This document shows, one piece after another, positions 16,263 to 26,924 of a DNA stretch of 64,000 nt; within the stretch, counting starts at the first letter, position 1; each line of letters opens with the position of its first letter. The notes under the pieces are model-generated. The model did not search any database and was not told the origin of the DNA. It saw nothing but the letters and a program-made list of their open reading frames with translations. The DNA lies in the NCBI RefSeq assembly GCF_001314225.1, contig NZ_CP012697.1:2356001-2420000 (forward strand), written 5' to 3'. The position numbers and the translations under genes are program-made. The stretch is from Microbacterium sp. No. 7 (lineage in GTDB: Bacteria; Actinomycetota; Actinomycetes; Actinomycetales; Microbacteriaceae).

Positions 16263-18233
16263 ATGACCGCCGTCGCCGCGGAAGGCGGGCGGGCGCGACA
16301 CGCACGTGCTCGCCCGCTCCGCGGCGTCCTGACGGCGGCGATCGTCGGCATCGCCGCGGCCGCCGCCGCGGCCGCCGCGCTCACCGCCCGGCCCTCGACC
16401 GCGACGGCCGCGCTGCTGCTGGCGGCGGCCCTCGTGCCGCTCGTCACGACGACCGTCGTCGCCCTCATGATCGTCTTCGGCGTGCCGCTCACGCCGTTCT
16501 CCGCCTATCTCTCGCTGTCGCTCACCCTGTTCGTCGCCGGCGGGACGGCCGGCAGCGTCGCGCAGGTGCTCCCCGAGGGCCTGGCGTGGGTGGAGCGCCT
16601 GACGATCGTCGTGTCGGTGTTCGGGTTCTTCCCGGTCGGCTACTTCTTTCCCACGGGCCGCGCGGTGCCCGGGTGGTCACGCCGGCTGGTGCCCGCGTGG
16701 CTCGCCCTGGGCGTGTTCACCCTCTCGTTCCCGTGGGACCCGTTCCCCGACGCGGCGCTCGTCGTCCTGGCGGCAGCGGGCGCGGCGCTGATCGGCACCG
16801 TCGTGGCCTGCCAGGTCGTCCGGTACCGCCGAGCCTCGTCGACGATCGAGCGGCAGCAGCAGAAGTGGGTGATGCTCGCGCTGTTCCTCATCGCGGCGAT
16901 GATGCTCGCGATCATCGCCCTTCCCGCCGGCTCCGTCGGGCGCGATCCGGTGCTCACGGTGCTGTTCGGCCTCCTGTGGCCCATCGCGAGCACCGTGCTC
17001 CCGGTGACGATCGGCTTCGCGATGCTGCACTACCGGCTGTTCGACGTCGACCTCGTGATCGGGCGCGGCATCGTCTACGCCGCCGCCACCGCTTTCGTCC
17101 TCGTCAGCTACCTCCTGGTCGTCGGCGCCGTGGGACTGGTCTGGCCCACCGGCACCCCTGTCGTTCTGCCGGTGGCCGCGACCGCGGTCGCGGCTCTCGG
17201 CCTCGCGCCCGTGCACCGGTTCGTGCGGCGCCGGGTGAATCGCTGGCTGTACGGTCACCGCGACGACCCCTCCGTCGTCCTCACACGGCTCGCCCGCGAC
17301 CTGGGGCGCGATGGCGCGCTGCATGCCGTGCTCGACCGCGTCAGCACAGCGCTGGCCGCGGCCCTGCGCGCTGCCGCCGTCGAGACGCGCGCCGTCGACG
17401 GCTCCTCCGCCCTCGTCGGGGCGCGCTCGGGCGCACCGCGGGCGGAGACCCCGCTGTCGGCCGACGGCGAGGTCATCGGCACCATCACGGTGTGGCCGCA
17501 CGAGGGCGAACGGCTGACCGCGGGCGACGAGCGGATGCTGCGCGAGATCGGAGACGCGGCCGGCATCGCCGTGCGCGCCGCGCTCGCCGATCTGCGGCTG
17601 CAGCGCTCACGCGAGGCGCTCGTCGTCGCGAGGGAGGACGAGCGCCGGCGCCTGCATCGCGAGCTGCACGACGGCGTCGGCCCCACCCTGGCGAGCGTCG
17701 CCCAGCGGATTCGCCGGGCTCGTGACCTGGCCCCTCGGCAGCCGGGCACCGCTCATGCGCTGCTCGCCTCCGCCGGAGAGGGCATCGAGCACGCGATGAA
17801 CGAGGTGCGCGCGATCGTCGCGGGGCTGCGTCCTCCCGCGCTCGAGAGCCTCGGCCTGGCGGAGGCCCTGCGGGCCGCGTGGGCCGACGCGGAGCGTCCC
17901 GTGATCCGCGTGCGGGGCGATCCGGGCACGCTCTCGCCTGCCGCGGAGATCGCGGCCTACCGCATCGCGATGGAGGCCGTGGGAAACGCCGCGCGGCACA
18001 GCGGGGCCCGGACCTGCCACGTGACCCTCGAGCGGAGCGGCGCCGAGCTGAGGATGCGCATCGAGGACGACGGCGGAGGCGGCGCGAGGTCCACGCCGGG
18101 CGGCAACGGGCTGCGCACGATGCGCGAGCGTGCCGAGGGCCTCGGCGGACGCGTCACGCTGCGGGACGGGCATCCCGGCACAGTCGTCGAACTGGTGCTT
18201 CCGCTTCCCGACCCGGAAGGGAGCCGGCCGTGA
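16263..18233 (+). CDS. Two-component sensor histidine kinase (NarL/HisKA_3 type)
   Basis: 656 residues. The N-terminal half is hydrophobic with about eight membrane segments up to residue 325 and includes HYRLFDVDLVIGRGIVYA, a text typical of large multi-pass actinobacterial kinases. A GAF-like region spans about 350-445. The dimerisation/phosphoacceptor box is RRRLHRELHDGVGPTLA with His469. The ATPase part has the N box (AVGNAARHSGA, about 575-585) and glycine-rich EDDGGGG. It should autophosphorylate and pass phosphate to the adjacent regulator, whose GTG overlaps its stop. The signal is unknown, probably sensed in or at the membrane. Confidence 0.9.
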   Translation: MTAVAAEGGRARHARARPLRGVLTAAIVGIAAAAAAAAALTARPSTATAALLLAAALVPLVTTTVVALMIVFGVPLTPFSAYLSLSLTLFVAGGTAGSVAQVLPEGLAWVERLTIVVSVFGFFPVGYFFPTGRAVPGWSRRLVPAWLALGVFTLSFPWDPFPDAALVVLAAAGAALIGTVVACQVVRYRRASSTIERQQQKWVMLALFLIAAMMLAIIALPAGSVGRDPVLTVLFGLLWPIASTVLPVTIGFAMLHYRLFDVDLVIGRGIVYAAATAFVLVSYLLVVGAVGLVWPTGTPVVLPVAATAVAALGLAPVHRFVRRRVNRWLYGHRDDPSVVLTRLARDLGRDGALHAVLDRVSTALAAALRAAAVETRAVDGSSALVGARSGAPRAETPLSADGEVIGTITVWPHEGERLTAGDERMLREIGDAAGIAVRAALADLRLQRSREALVVAREDERRRLHRELHDGVGPTLASVAQRIRRARDLAPRQPGTAHALLASAGEGIEHAMNEVRAIVAGLRPPALESLGLAEALRAAWADAERPVIRVRGDPGTLSPAAEIAAYRIAMEAVGNAARHSGARTCHVTLERSGAELRMRIEDDGGGGARSTPGGNGLRTMRERAEGLGGRVTLRDGHPGTVVELVLPLPDPEGSRP

Positions 18234-18877
18234 TCCGCGTGCTGCTCGTCGACGACCACCCGTTCTACCGCGAGGGCATCCGTGCGATGCTCTCCGACGA
18301 GAGCCTCGGAGTGCGGATCATGGCCGAGGCGTCGTGCGGCGAGGATGCCGTGGACCTCGTCGCCGCGCAGAACCCCGACGTCGTCGTCATGGACCTCGCG
18401 ATGCCGGGCATCGGCGGCCTGGAGGCGATCCGCCGGCTCCGCGCCGCCGATCCCGACCTGCCGGTGCTCGTGCTGACGATGCACGACGACGAGTCGGTGT
18501 TCGCGGCGCTGCGCGCGGGGGCCCGCGGGTACCTGCTGAAGGATGCCGGCATCGACGAGCTGGTGCGCGCGGTCACGGCCGTGCATCGCGGCGAGGCGAT
18601 CTTCGGCCCGGCCGTCGCCCGCCGCCTCACGGCGCACTTCGCGACGGCGCCGGGCATCCCGGCATCCGACGCCTTTCCCGAGCTGACCGACCGCGAACGA
18701 GACGTGCTCGCCCTCCTCGCCGACGACCTCGGCACGGCCGCCATCGCGCGTCGTCTCGGCCTGAGCGAGAAGACCGTCTACAACTACGTCGCGACGGTGC
18801 TCGCCAAGCTCCGTGCCCGCGACAGGGCCGAGGCCGGTCAGCGCGCTCGCGCTGCCGGCCTCGGCGAGGTGCGGTGA
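18230..18877 (+). CDS. NarL/FixJ-family response regulator
   Basis: 215 residues. Receiver domain: acidic pair DD at 8-9, phosphoacceptor Asp55 in VVVMDLAMPG, Thr/Ser in LVLTMHDD near 84 and Lys in YLLKDAG near 106. The C-terminal LuxR-type helix-turn-helix (LTDRERDVLALLADDLGTAA and following, about 148-210) binds DNA. GTG start overlaps the kinase TGA (GTGA), so the pair is translationally coupled. It ends 3 bp from the convergent aconitase gene. Confidence 0.92.
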   Translation: MIRVLLVDDHPFYREGIRAMLSDESLGVRIMAEASCGEDAVDLVAAQNPDVVVMDLAMPGIGGLEAIRRLRAADPDLPVLVLTMHDDESVFAALRAGARGYLLKDAGIDELVRAVTAVHRGEAIFGPAVARRLTAHFATAPGIPASDAFPELTDRERDVLALLADDLGTAAIARRLGLSEKTVYNYVATVLAKLRARDRAEAGQRARAAGLGEVR

Positions 18878-18880
18878 CGC

Positions 18881-21715
<2,835 letters not shown>

Positions 21716-21794
21716 GTCTGCTCTCCTTCGTCGGCGGGCTCGAGGGCGCACGCCCCTTCCAGCCATCTTCCTCGCCCGCGGCACGTCCTGCCAG

Positions 21795-21813
21795 TGAGGT
21801 ACGCCTAACCAGA
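21795..21813 (-). promoter_or_regulatory. DtxR/IdeR-like iron box upstream of acnA (weak)
   Basis: On the acnA strand the core reads GGTTAGGCGTACCT. Against the 19-bp consensus TTAGGTTAGGCTAACCTAA I count 13-14 matching positions, at the low end for real sites. It lies 80-100 bp before the acnA start. An iron link is plausible for a [4Fe-4S] enzyme but unproven. Confidence 0.35.
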
Positions 21814-21824
21814 AAAGCGCGAGG

Positions 21825-21848
21825 ATTTATCTCGATGTCAAGATAAAT
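21825..21848. promoter_or_regulatory. AT-rich palindrome upstream of acnA, candidate operator
   Basis: Perfect 8-bp arms ATTTATCT/AGATAAAT around an 8-bp centre (CGATGTCA) that is itself partly symmetric. This looks like a MarR- or TetR-type binding site and stands out in a GC-rich genome. On the acnA strand it also contains TTGACA, a possible -35. It starts just after the DUF3159 promoter-distal end. Confidence 0.45.
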
Positions 21849-21851
21849 ATA

Positions 21852-22586
21852 TCACGCACGGTCTCTCGCGTAGACCGACCGCACGGCCAGCCACGTCACC
21901 GCGACGAGGGGGGCGAACAGCGGCAGCCCCATGACGAGCTTGAGGGTTCCCAGCAGCGTCACGTCGCCCGCGAGGTACAGCGGCAGCTGCACCGCAAGCC
22001 GCACGTAGAACAGTCCCGCCCACGCGATGGCCAGCCAGAAGAACACGCGCCGCTTGCCCGGGTCCTGCCGCCAGGCCGTGCCCTCGTTCATCAGGAAGCC
22101 GGCGGCCAGGCCGATGAGCGACCAGCCGATCAACGCCGACACCAGGAAGGCCGTCCCGTACACCGCGTTCGTGATCAGGCCCGGCACGAAGTTGTCCTCG
22201 CCGCGGCCCGTGAGCAGCGCCAGCGCCGCCGCGGCGGCCGCGGCGAGCAGGCCGCCGAGCGCGGAGCCCAAGGGCGACCGCTGCGCGAGCCGGACGACGG
22301 TGAAGACCGCGGCGGAGCCGACCGAGACCGCGAGCGAGAGGACGAGGTCCTCGGTGATCGTGTAGAGGACGACGAACAGGAGCCCGGGCAGCACGGCCTC
22401 GGCCACGCCGCGCCAGCCGCCCATCGCCGACCACACGACGGCGCCCGCCTGCGTCTCCTTGGCGGGGTCGAGGCCGGCTCTGCGGGCGGCCTGCCCCAGC
22501 GCCTGGCCGATCAGCTCGGATGCCGTGGGCTCCGCCTCGCCGGGCGACCCGGCGTCGTCGTCCGCCGCGCGCCGCTCGTCGCTCAT
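21852..22586 (-). CDS. DUF3159 family membrane protein
   Basis: 244 residues. A polar N-terminus (about 1-55) leads to the family text GGWRGVAEAVLPGLLFVVLY and about six hydrophobic segments; NEGTAWRQDP and GLFYVRLAVQLPLYL are also characteristic. Matches actinobacterial DUF3159 (Rv2693c in M. tuberculosis). Function unknown. It is the third gene of a dut-DUF3710-DUF3159 operon; its ATG overlaps the DUF3710 stop by 4 nt. Mycobacteria have an OB-fold gene in this operon that is not present here. Confidence 0.88.
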   Translation of the reverse strand: MSDERRAADDDAGSPGEAEPTASELIGQALGQAARRAGLDPAKETQAGAVVWSAMGGWRGVAEAVLPGLLFVVLYTITEDLVLSLAVSVGSAAVFTVVRLAQRSPLGSALGGLLAAAAAAALALLTGRGEDNFVPGLITNAVYGTAFLVSALIGWSLIGLAAGFLMNEGTAWRQDPGKRRVFFWLAIAWAGLFYVRLAVQLPLYLAGDVTLLGTLKLVMGLPLFAPLVAVTWLAVRSVYARDRA

Positions 22587-23164
22587 GCGACGCCGGGCGC
22601 CACGGGCATCTTGAGCGGGATGAGGTCGCGCGGCGGCATGGGCGCGCTGCCGCGCACGACGACGAGCGAGCGGAAGAGGTCCTCCACCTGGGCGGCCGCC
22701 GCCGGCTCGGTCGTCGCGGCGCCCCCGATCACGCCGCGCAGGAACCAGCGCGGCCCGTCGACGCCGACGAAGCGCGCGACGCGCTTGCCCGGCCCGCCCT
22801 CGCCGGCGACGGGCACCTCCGCGAGGAGCTCCGGGCCGAGCGGGCCCTCGCGCTCCTCCGCGCGTCCGCCCTGCTGGCGGATCTGCTGGCCGATCTGGTC
22901 GCGCGTCTCGTGCCACAGTCCCGACGAGCGCGGCGCCGCGAACGCCTGCACCTGCAGCGTCGAGCCGGCGTAGTCGAGGCCGACGGCGACGATCCGCTTC
23001 GACTGCTCCTCCACCTCGAGCCGCAGGTTGAGCCCCTCGCGCGGCAGCACCTTGATGCCGCCGACGTCGATGTAGGGGCGAACCGGGTTCGCCTCGGACT
23101 CGTCGAAGGGACCGTCGCTGGCCCGGTCGGCGGGCGCCGACTTGGCCGTGGAAATCTCGCTCAT
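22583..23164 (-). CDS. DUF3710 family protein
   Basis: 193 residues. Characteristic text: YIDVGGIKVLPREGLNLRLEVEE (about 30-52), then RIVAVGLDYAGSTLQVQAFAAPRSSGLW, and RFVGVDGPRWFLRGVIGG (about 132-149). This is the actinobacterial DUF3710 family (Rv2696c-like), cytoplasmic, function unknown. It lies between dut and DUF3159 with ATGA overlaps at both ends, so translation is coupled through the operon. Confidence 0.9.
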   Translation of the reverse strand: MSEISTAKSAPADRASDGPFDESEANPVRPYIDVGGIKVLPREGLNLRLEVEEQSKRIVAVGLDYAGSTLQVQAFAAPRSSGLWHETRDQIGQQIRQQGGRAEEREGPLGPELLAEVPVAGEGGPGKRVARFVGVDGPRWFLRGVIGGAATTEPAAAAQVEDLFRSLVVVRGSAPMPPRDLIPLKMPVAPGVA

Positions 23165-23610
23165 GAGTGTGCTCCTGACTGATAGCCGGTCGAACCGAAC
23201 CCGCCCTCGCCGCGATCGCTTCCGGGCAGCTCGTCGACCGGGACGAACCGTGCCCGCGTCACGGGCATGATGATCATCTGCGCGATCCGATCGCCGGGCG
23301 CGATGTCGAAGGCCTCGGCGGCGTCGGTGTTGAGCAGCGCGACCTTGATCTCGCCGCGGTATCCGGCGTCCACCGTTCCCGGCGCGTTGACGATCGTGAT
23401 GCCGTGCTGGGCGGCGAGGCCGCTGCGCGGCACGATGAAGGCCGCGTACCCCTCGGGCAGCGCGATGCGCACGCCCGTGCCGACGAGCGCACGCTGGCCG
23501 GGCTCGAGGCGCACCGGCTCCGTCGCGACCAGATCCGCTCCCGCGTCCCCCGGATGGGCGTACACGGGCAGATGCGGCGCGATAATGGGGAGGTCCACCG
23601 AATCGATCAC
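23161..23610 (-). CDS. dut: dUTP diphosphatase
   Basis: 149 residues, one subunit of the trimeric dUTPase. The five motifs are visible: DAGADLVA (about 22-29), PRSGLA (about 69), GTVDAGYRGEI (about 85-95), RIAQMIIM (about 115) and the C-terminal GEGGFGSTG (about 137-145). It hydrolyses dUTP to dUMP, which keeps uracil out of DNA and supplies thymidylate synthesis. GTG start, with TAGCCT six nt upstream, so a leaderless message is likely. Only 12 bp separate it from the divergent DUF3093 start. Confidence 0.96.
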   Translation of the reverse strand: MIDSVDLPIIAPHLPVYAHPGDAGADLVATEPVRLEPGQRALVGTGVRIALPEGYAAFIVPRSGLAAQHGITIVNAPGTVDAGYRGEIKVALLNTDAAEAFDIAPGDRIAQMIIMPVTRARFVPVDELPGSDRGEGGFGSTGYQSGAHS

Positions 23611-23616
23611 CCCACG

Positions 23617-23622
23617 AGGCTA
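23617..23622 (-). promoter_or_regulatory. -10 box of dut
   Basis: TAGCCT on the minus strand, six nt before the dut GTG. It directly abuts the ATG (23623) of the divergent DUF3093 gene, so the two transcription units share this segment. Confidence 0.5.
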
Positions 23623-24114
23623 ATGCACATCTCCGATGCCACCGCCAGCACCGCTCCCAGGCAAGCCGCGGCTCCGTACCGGGAGCGCCTCAGCCCGTCG
23701 CTGTGGATGGTCGTCAGCGCCGCCCTCGCGGGCCCGATGCTCGCCGTCGTGTTCGCCCCCATCGGCACGCTGCCGGCGGTCGCCATCGGCCTCGCGGCGG
23801 CCCTGCTCGTCGTGGTGCTGCTGGTCGCCGGCTCCCCCGTCGTGACCGTCGCCGACGGCGAGCTCCGCGTCGGACGCGCGCACATCGGGCTCGACCTGCT
23901 CGGCACGCCCGTCGCCCTCGAGGGCGAGGAGGCGCGCACCGCGCGCGGCCCGGGACTGCGGCGCGACGCCTGGCACCTGCTGCGGGGCGGCATCGACGGC
24001 GTCGTGCGCGTGCCGGTCGAGGACGATCGCGACCCGGTCGGCGAATGGGTGTTCTCGTCGCGCACGCCCGAGCGCGTCGTCGCGGCGATCAGCCTCGGGC
24101 GCCGAACGGGCTGA
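23623..24114 (+). CDS. DUF3093 family membrane protein
   Basis: 163 residues. The family starts with APYRERLSPSLWM, followed by two hydrophobic segments (about 28-70) and a compact domain with VTVADGELRVGRAHIGL and PGLRRDAWHLLRGGI. Matches actinobacterial DUF3093 (Rv2698-like), function unknown. Divergent from dut, as in mycobacteria. Its promoter must lie within the 5' end of dut; GATAAT at 23581-23586 is a reasonable -10. Confidence 0.88.
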   Translation: MHISDATASTAPRQAAAPYRERLSPSLWMVVSAALAGPMLAVVFAPIGTLPAVAIGLAAALLVVVLLVAGSPVVTVADGELRVGRAHIGLDLLGTPVALEGEEARTARGPGLRRDAWHLLRGGIDGVVRVPVEDDRDPVGEWVFSSRTPERVVAAISLGRRTG

Positions 24115-24117
24115 TCG

Positions 24118-24411
24118 TCAGCCCGCGCACTCCGTGCAGATGGCGCCGTTCGCCGTCTCATGGTCGATCTGGGTGCGGTGCTTCACGAGGAAGCACTCGA
24201 TGCACGTGAACTCGTCCTCCTGCGGGGGGAGCACGACGACGTCGAGCTCGAGGTCCGAGAGGTCGGCGCCCGGAAGCTCGAAACCCGAGGGGTTGTCGGC
24301 GTCCTCCACATCGACCGAGCCGGACAGCTTGTCGGGAACGCGCTCCTTGAGCGCCTCGATGGATTCGCTGTCGTCTTCGGTCTTACGCGGTGCGTCGTAG
24401 TCGGTGGCCAT
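24118..24411 (-). CDS. DUF4193 family protein
   Basis: 97 residues. Acidic N-terminal half, then LPPQEDEFTCIECFLVKHRT and the C-terminal ICTECAG; the CxxC pairs suggest a bound zinc. This is the actinobacterial DUF4193 family (Rv2699c-like), function unknown. Convergent with DUF3093 (3-bp gap) and divergent from sepH. Confidence 0.9.
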   Translation of the reverse strand: MATDYDAPRKTEDDSESIEALKERVPDKLSGSVDVEDADNPSGFELPGADLSDLELDVVVLPPQEDEFTCIECFLVKHRTQIDHETANGAICTECAG

Positions 24412-24619
24412 GAGTCGTCGGTCTCTGCTTCCCTGGTGAGTCTGCGGCGCCGTTCCCCGGCGGCGGCGTTAGTTTGCACGACACGCAAGCTTTTCGCAAA
24501 TGAAGCCTCCGCGTGCGAGATGCGCCCGTGTAAACCCACGGCACGCCCGTGGCATTCCCGGCACTGCCGGTGCGCTGTGACAGCATGGGCGCGTACGCCG
24601 ATCTGGAGGGGCGTTTGCC

Positions 24620-25687
24620 ATGGAACAGCTCAAAGTCGTCGGAACCGAGGAAGGCGCGCTCGTTCTCGTGAACGAGTCGGGAGATCGCTTCTCGCTCGCG
24701 GTCGACGACGCCCTCCGCCGGCATCTCCGCGCGTCGCAGCGCGCCGCCGAGCCCCGCCGCGCCCGCGCCAACCCGCGCGACATCCAGTCGCGCATCCGTG
24801 CCGGCCTGTCGGCGGAGGAGGTCGCCGAGGTGCTCGGCGTCGGCATCGACGACGTGCGCCGCTACGAGGCCCCCGTGCTCGCCGAGCGCGAGCACATCGT
24901 GGGACAGGCGCTCTCCATCCCCGTGCTGCTCGGCGCCGACCTCGAGCCCGACGCGCAGCCCACCTTCGGTTCCGCAGTGCAGGCCAAGCTCGCCGAGGCG
25001 GGCGCGTCGGACCAGCGCTGGACGAGCTGGAAGGACGAGTCGGGCTGGACGATCAAGCTCGAGTTCGTCGCCGACGACGTGCACCACGACGCCCGCTGGG
25101 GCTTCGACCCCAAGCACACGAGCCTCACGCCGCAGAACCACGACGCGATCCAGCTGTCGCGCCAGGGGTCGCTGCCCGAGGGCCTCATCCCGCGGCTGCG
25201 CGCCCTCGACGCGCCGCCCGCCAAGGACACCTCGCGATTCGACAGCGGCGCGTTCGGGCCGCGCCGCACGCCGGCCCCCGATGCCGACGCCGTCGTCCCG
25301 GAGGCGCCCGTGCCCGTCTCGGCCGCCGTGCAGGAGGCCGCGATCAAGCGCGCCAGCGACGACGTCACGACCTCGGCCGAGACGGCCGACCTGCTCGAGG
25401 CGCTGCGGCGGCGGCGCGGACAGCGCGAGCCCATGCCCCATGACGACGACGAGCACGACGACGGTCGGGACGAGGAGCACGAGGCCTTCCTCGCGCTCTT
25501 CGACACGCTCGACGAGGACGCGCTCGACGACGAGGAGGCCGTCGCCCCCAAACCGGCGCGCGAGCACGCCAACCGTCCCGCCGACGACACGCCGCAGCCG
25601 GAGCCGAGCCGCAAGCGCGGCCGCACGTCGATGCCCTCGTGGGACGAGATCGTCTTCGGCGCACGCAGCGAGGACAACGGCGGCTGA
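24620..25687 (+). CDS. sepH: Septation protein SepH (DUF3071)
   Basis: 355 residues. The N-terminal conserved domain starts QLKVVGTEEGALVLVNESGDRF; it contains a helix-turn-helix near 55-90 (IQSRIRAGLSAEEVAEVLGV). The C-terminal half is acidic, His/Asp-rich and probably disordered. SepH in Streptomyces and mycobacteria binds FtsZ and promotes Z-ring assembly. ATG preceded by GGAGGGG about nine nt upstream. Convergent with the phosphodiesterase gene. Confidence 0.9.
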   Translation: MEQLKVVGTEEGALVLVNESGDRFSLAVDDALRRHLRASQRAAEPRRARANPRDIQSRIRAGLSAEEVAEVLGVGIDDVRRYEAPVLAEREHIVGQALSIPVLLGADLEPDAQPTFGSAVQAKLAEAGASDQRWTSWKDESGWTIKLEFVADDVHHDARWGFDPKHTSLTPQNHDAIQLSRQGSLPEGLIPRLRALDAPPAKDTSRFDSGAFGPRRTPAPDADAVVPEAPVPVSAAVQEAAIKRASDDVTTSAETADLLEALRRRRGQREPMPHDDDEHDDGRDEEHEAFLALFDTLDEDALDDEEAVAPKPAREHANRPADDTPQPEPSRKRGRTSMPSWDEIVFGARSEDNGG

Positions 25688-25712
25688 CGCCGAGCCGGCG
25701 GTCCGCGACCGC

Positions 25713-26846
25713 CTACCGCGCGAACGCGCCCAGGCGGATCAGCGGAACGATCTGCTCCTGGTCGGTGAGCGAGCCGTGCTGGCCGATCATGCGCTGCGGC
25801 TTCTTGTCGGCGAGCCGATCGTCGTAGTAGACGACGTCCGCGCGCGCGGCGACGAGCACGTCGCCGATGCGCGGCAGCACCTCGGCATCCACCCGGTCGC
25901 CGAACAGGCCTGCGCCGATCGCCTCCGCCCGCGTGAGCACCCACGCGCGCGACGACTCCGCCTCGCGCCAGCGTGCCGCCACGGCGGCCTCGGCGCCGGG
26001 ATCGGCGTAGAGGTGCAGCATGCGCGGCTCGCCGGCGATGAGCCGCACGCCCTCCAGCAGCGGATCGCTGTCGCCCAGCAGGATCTGCCGGTGCCGGGGC
26101 ACGTCGACCATGCCGTGATCGGCGGTGACGAGCACGCCCACGTCGGCCGGCAGCGCCGCGTCCATCGCCCGCGCCGCGTCGTCCACGAGCTCCAGTGCCG
26201 CGAGCCACTCGTCGCTCTGCCAGCCGCGCGCGTGGCCGATCGCATCGAGCTCGGGCACGTAGGCGTAGACCAGGGCGCCGTCGTGCCGCGCGGCGACGTC
26301 GGCCGCCGCGGCGAGCCGAGCGACGAGGTCGTCCTCGCCGACGAACGCGGCGCCGCGCTGGGTCGCCGCCGTGAACCCCGTGCCCTCGTAGAGCCTCTTG
26401 GTCACGACGAAGCACGGCCGGCCGTGCGCGCTCTCGCGCGCGAACAGCGGCTCGGCGCGCGGGAAGGTGAGCGGGTCCAGCCCGTCGGTCTCCCAGCCGC
26501 GCAGCAGGTTGGGCGTGGCATCCGTGCCGGGAACGCGCACGCGATACCCGACGAGGCCGTGCGCGCCGGGCTCCTCCCCCGTGAGCAGGCTCGTGAGGGC
26601 CGCCGCCGTCGTCGACGGGAAGACGGTGCGCACGGTGTCGCGCTTGCCCATGCGCTGCGTGAGGAAGCGCGCATGGCCGCTGCGCGCCGTGAGATTGGCG
26701 CGACCGAGGCCGTCGACGACCACGGCGATCGCGGAGCGGGCGGGCGCCAGGCGGGCGGAGGTCCCGCCGAGTGCCGACAGCATGTCGGGCAGAACACCGG
26801 TGAGGCTCCGGCCGGGTGCGGGAGGCGCGGGTAGGCTGGCGGTCAT
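25713..26846 (-). CDS. Type I phosphodiesterase / nucleotide pyrophosphatase family protein
   Basis: 377 residues. Alkaline-phosphatase-fold features: [11 protein letters not shown] with a metal Asp near 47, the nucleophile region [17 protein letters not shown] (about 72-88, Thr), DAIGHARG and the metal motif [11 protein letters not shown] near 225. No signal peptide is evident, so it is likely cytoplasmic. It should hydrolyse a phosphodiester or phosphoanhydride; substrate unknown. Stands between sepH and parC, divergent from parC with 78 bp between starts. Confidence 0.88.
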   Translation of the reverse strand: MTASLPAPPAPGRSLTGVLPDMLSALGGTSARLAPARSAIAVVVDGLGRANLTARSGHARFLTQRMGKRDTVRTVFPSTTAAALTSLLTGEEPGAHGLVGYRVRVPGTDATPNLLRGWETDGLDPLTFPRAEPLFARESAHGRPCFVVTKRLYEGTGFTAATQRGAAFVGEDDLVARLAAAADVAARHDGALVYAYVPELDAIGHARGWQSDEWLAALELVDDAARAMDAALPADVGVLVTADHGMVDVPRHRQILLGDSDPLLEGVRLIAGEPRMLHLYADPGAEAAVAARWREAESSRAWVLTRAEAIGAGLFGDRVDAEVLPRIGDVLVAARADVVYYDDRLADKKPQRMIGQHGSLTDQEQIVPLIRLGAFAR

Positions 26847-26924
26847 CGGGGTCAGTCTCGCACATCGCGCCCGACCCGCACCTCTTCGTCATCCCGTTCC
26901 GCACCCGAGGACAGCAACCGATCC

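Noticed and set aside
26831..26838. TAGGCT box on the plus strand
   Set aside because: It lies in the coding start of the minus-strand phosphodiesterase and is too far (about 87 bp) from the parC start to be a leaderless promoter.
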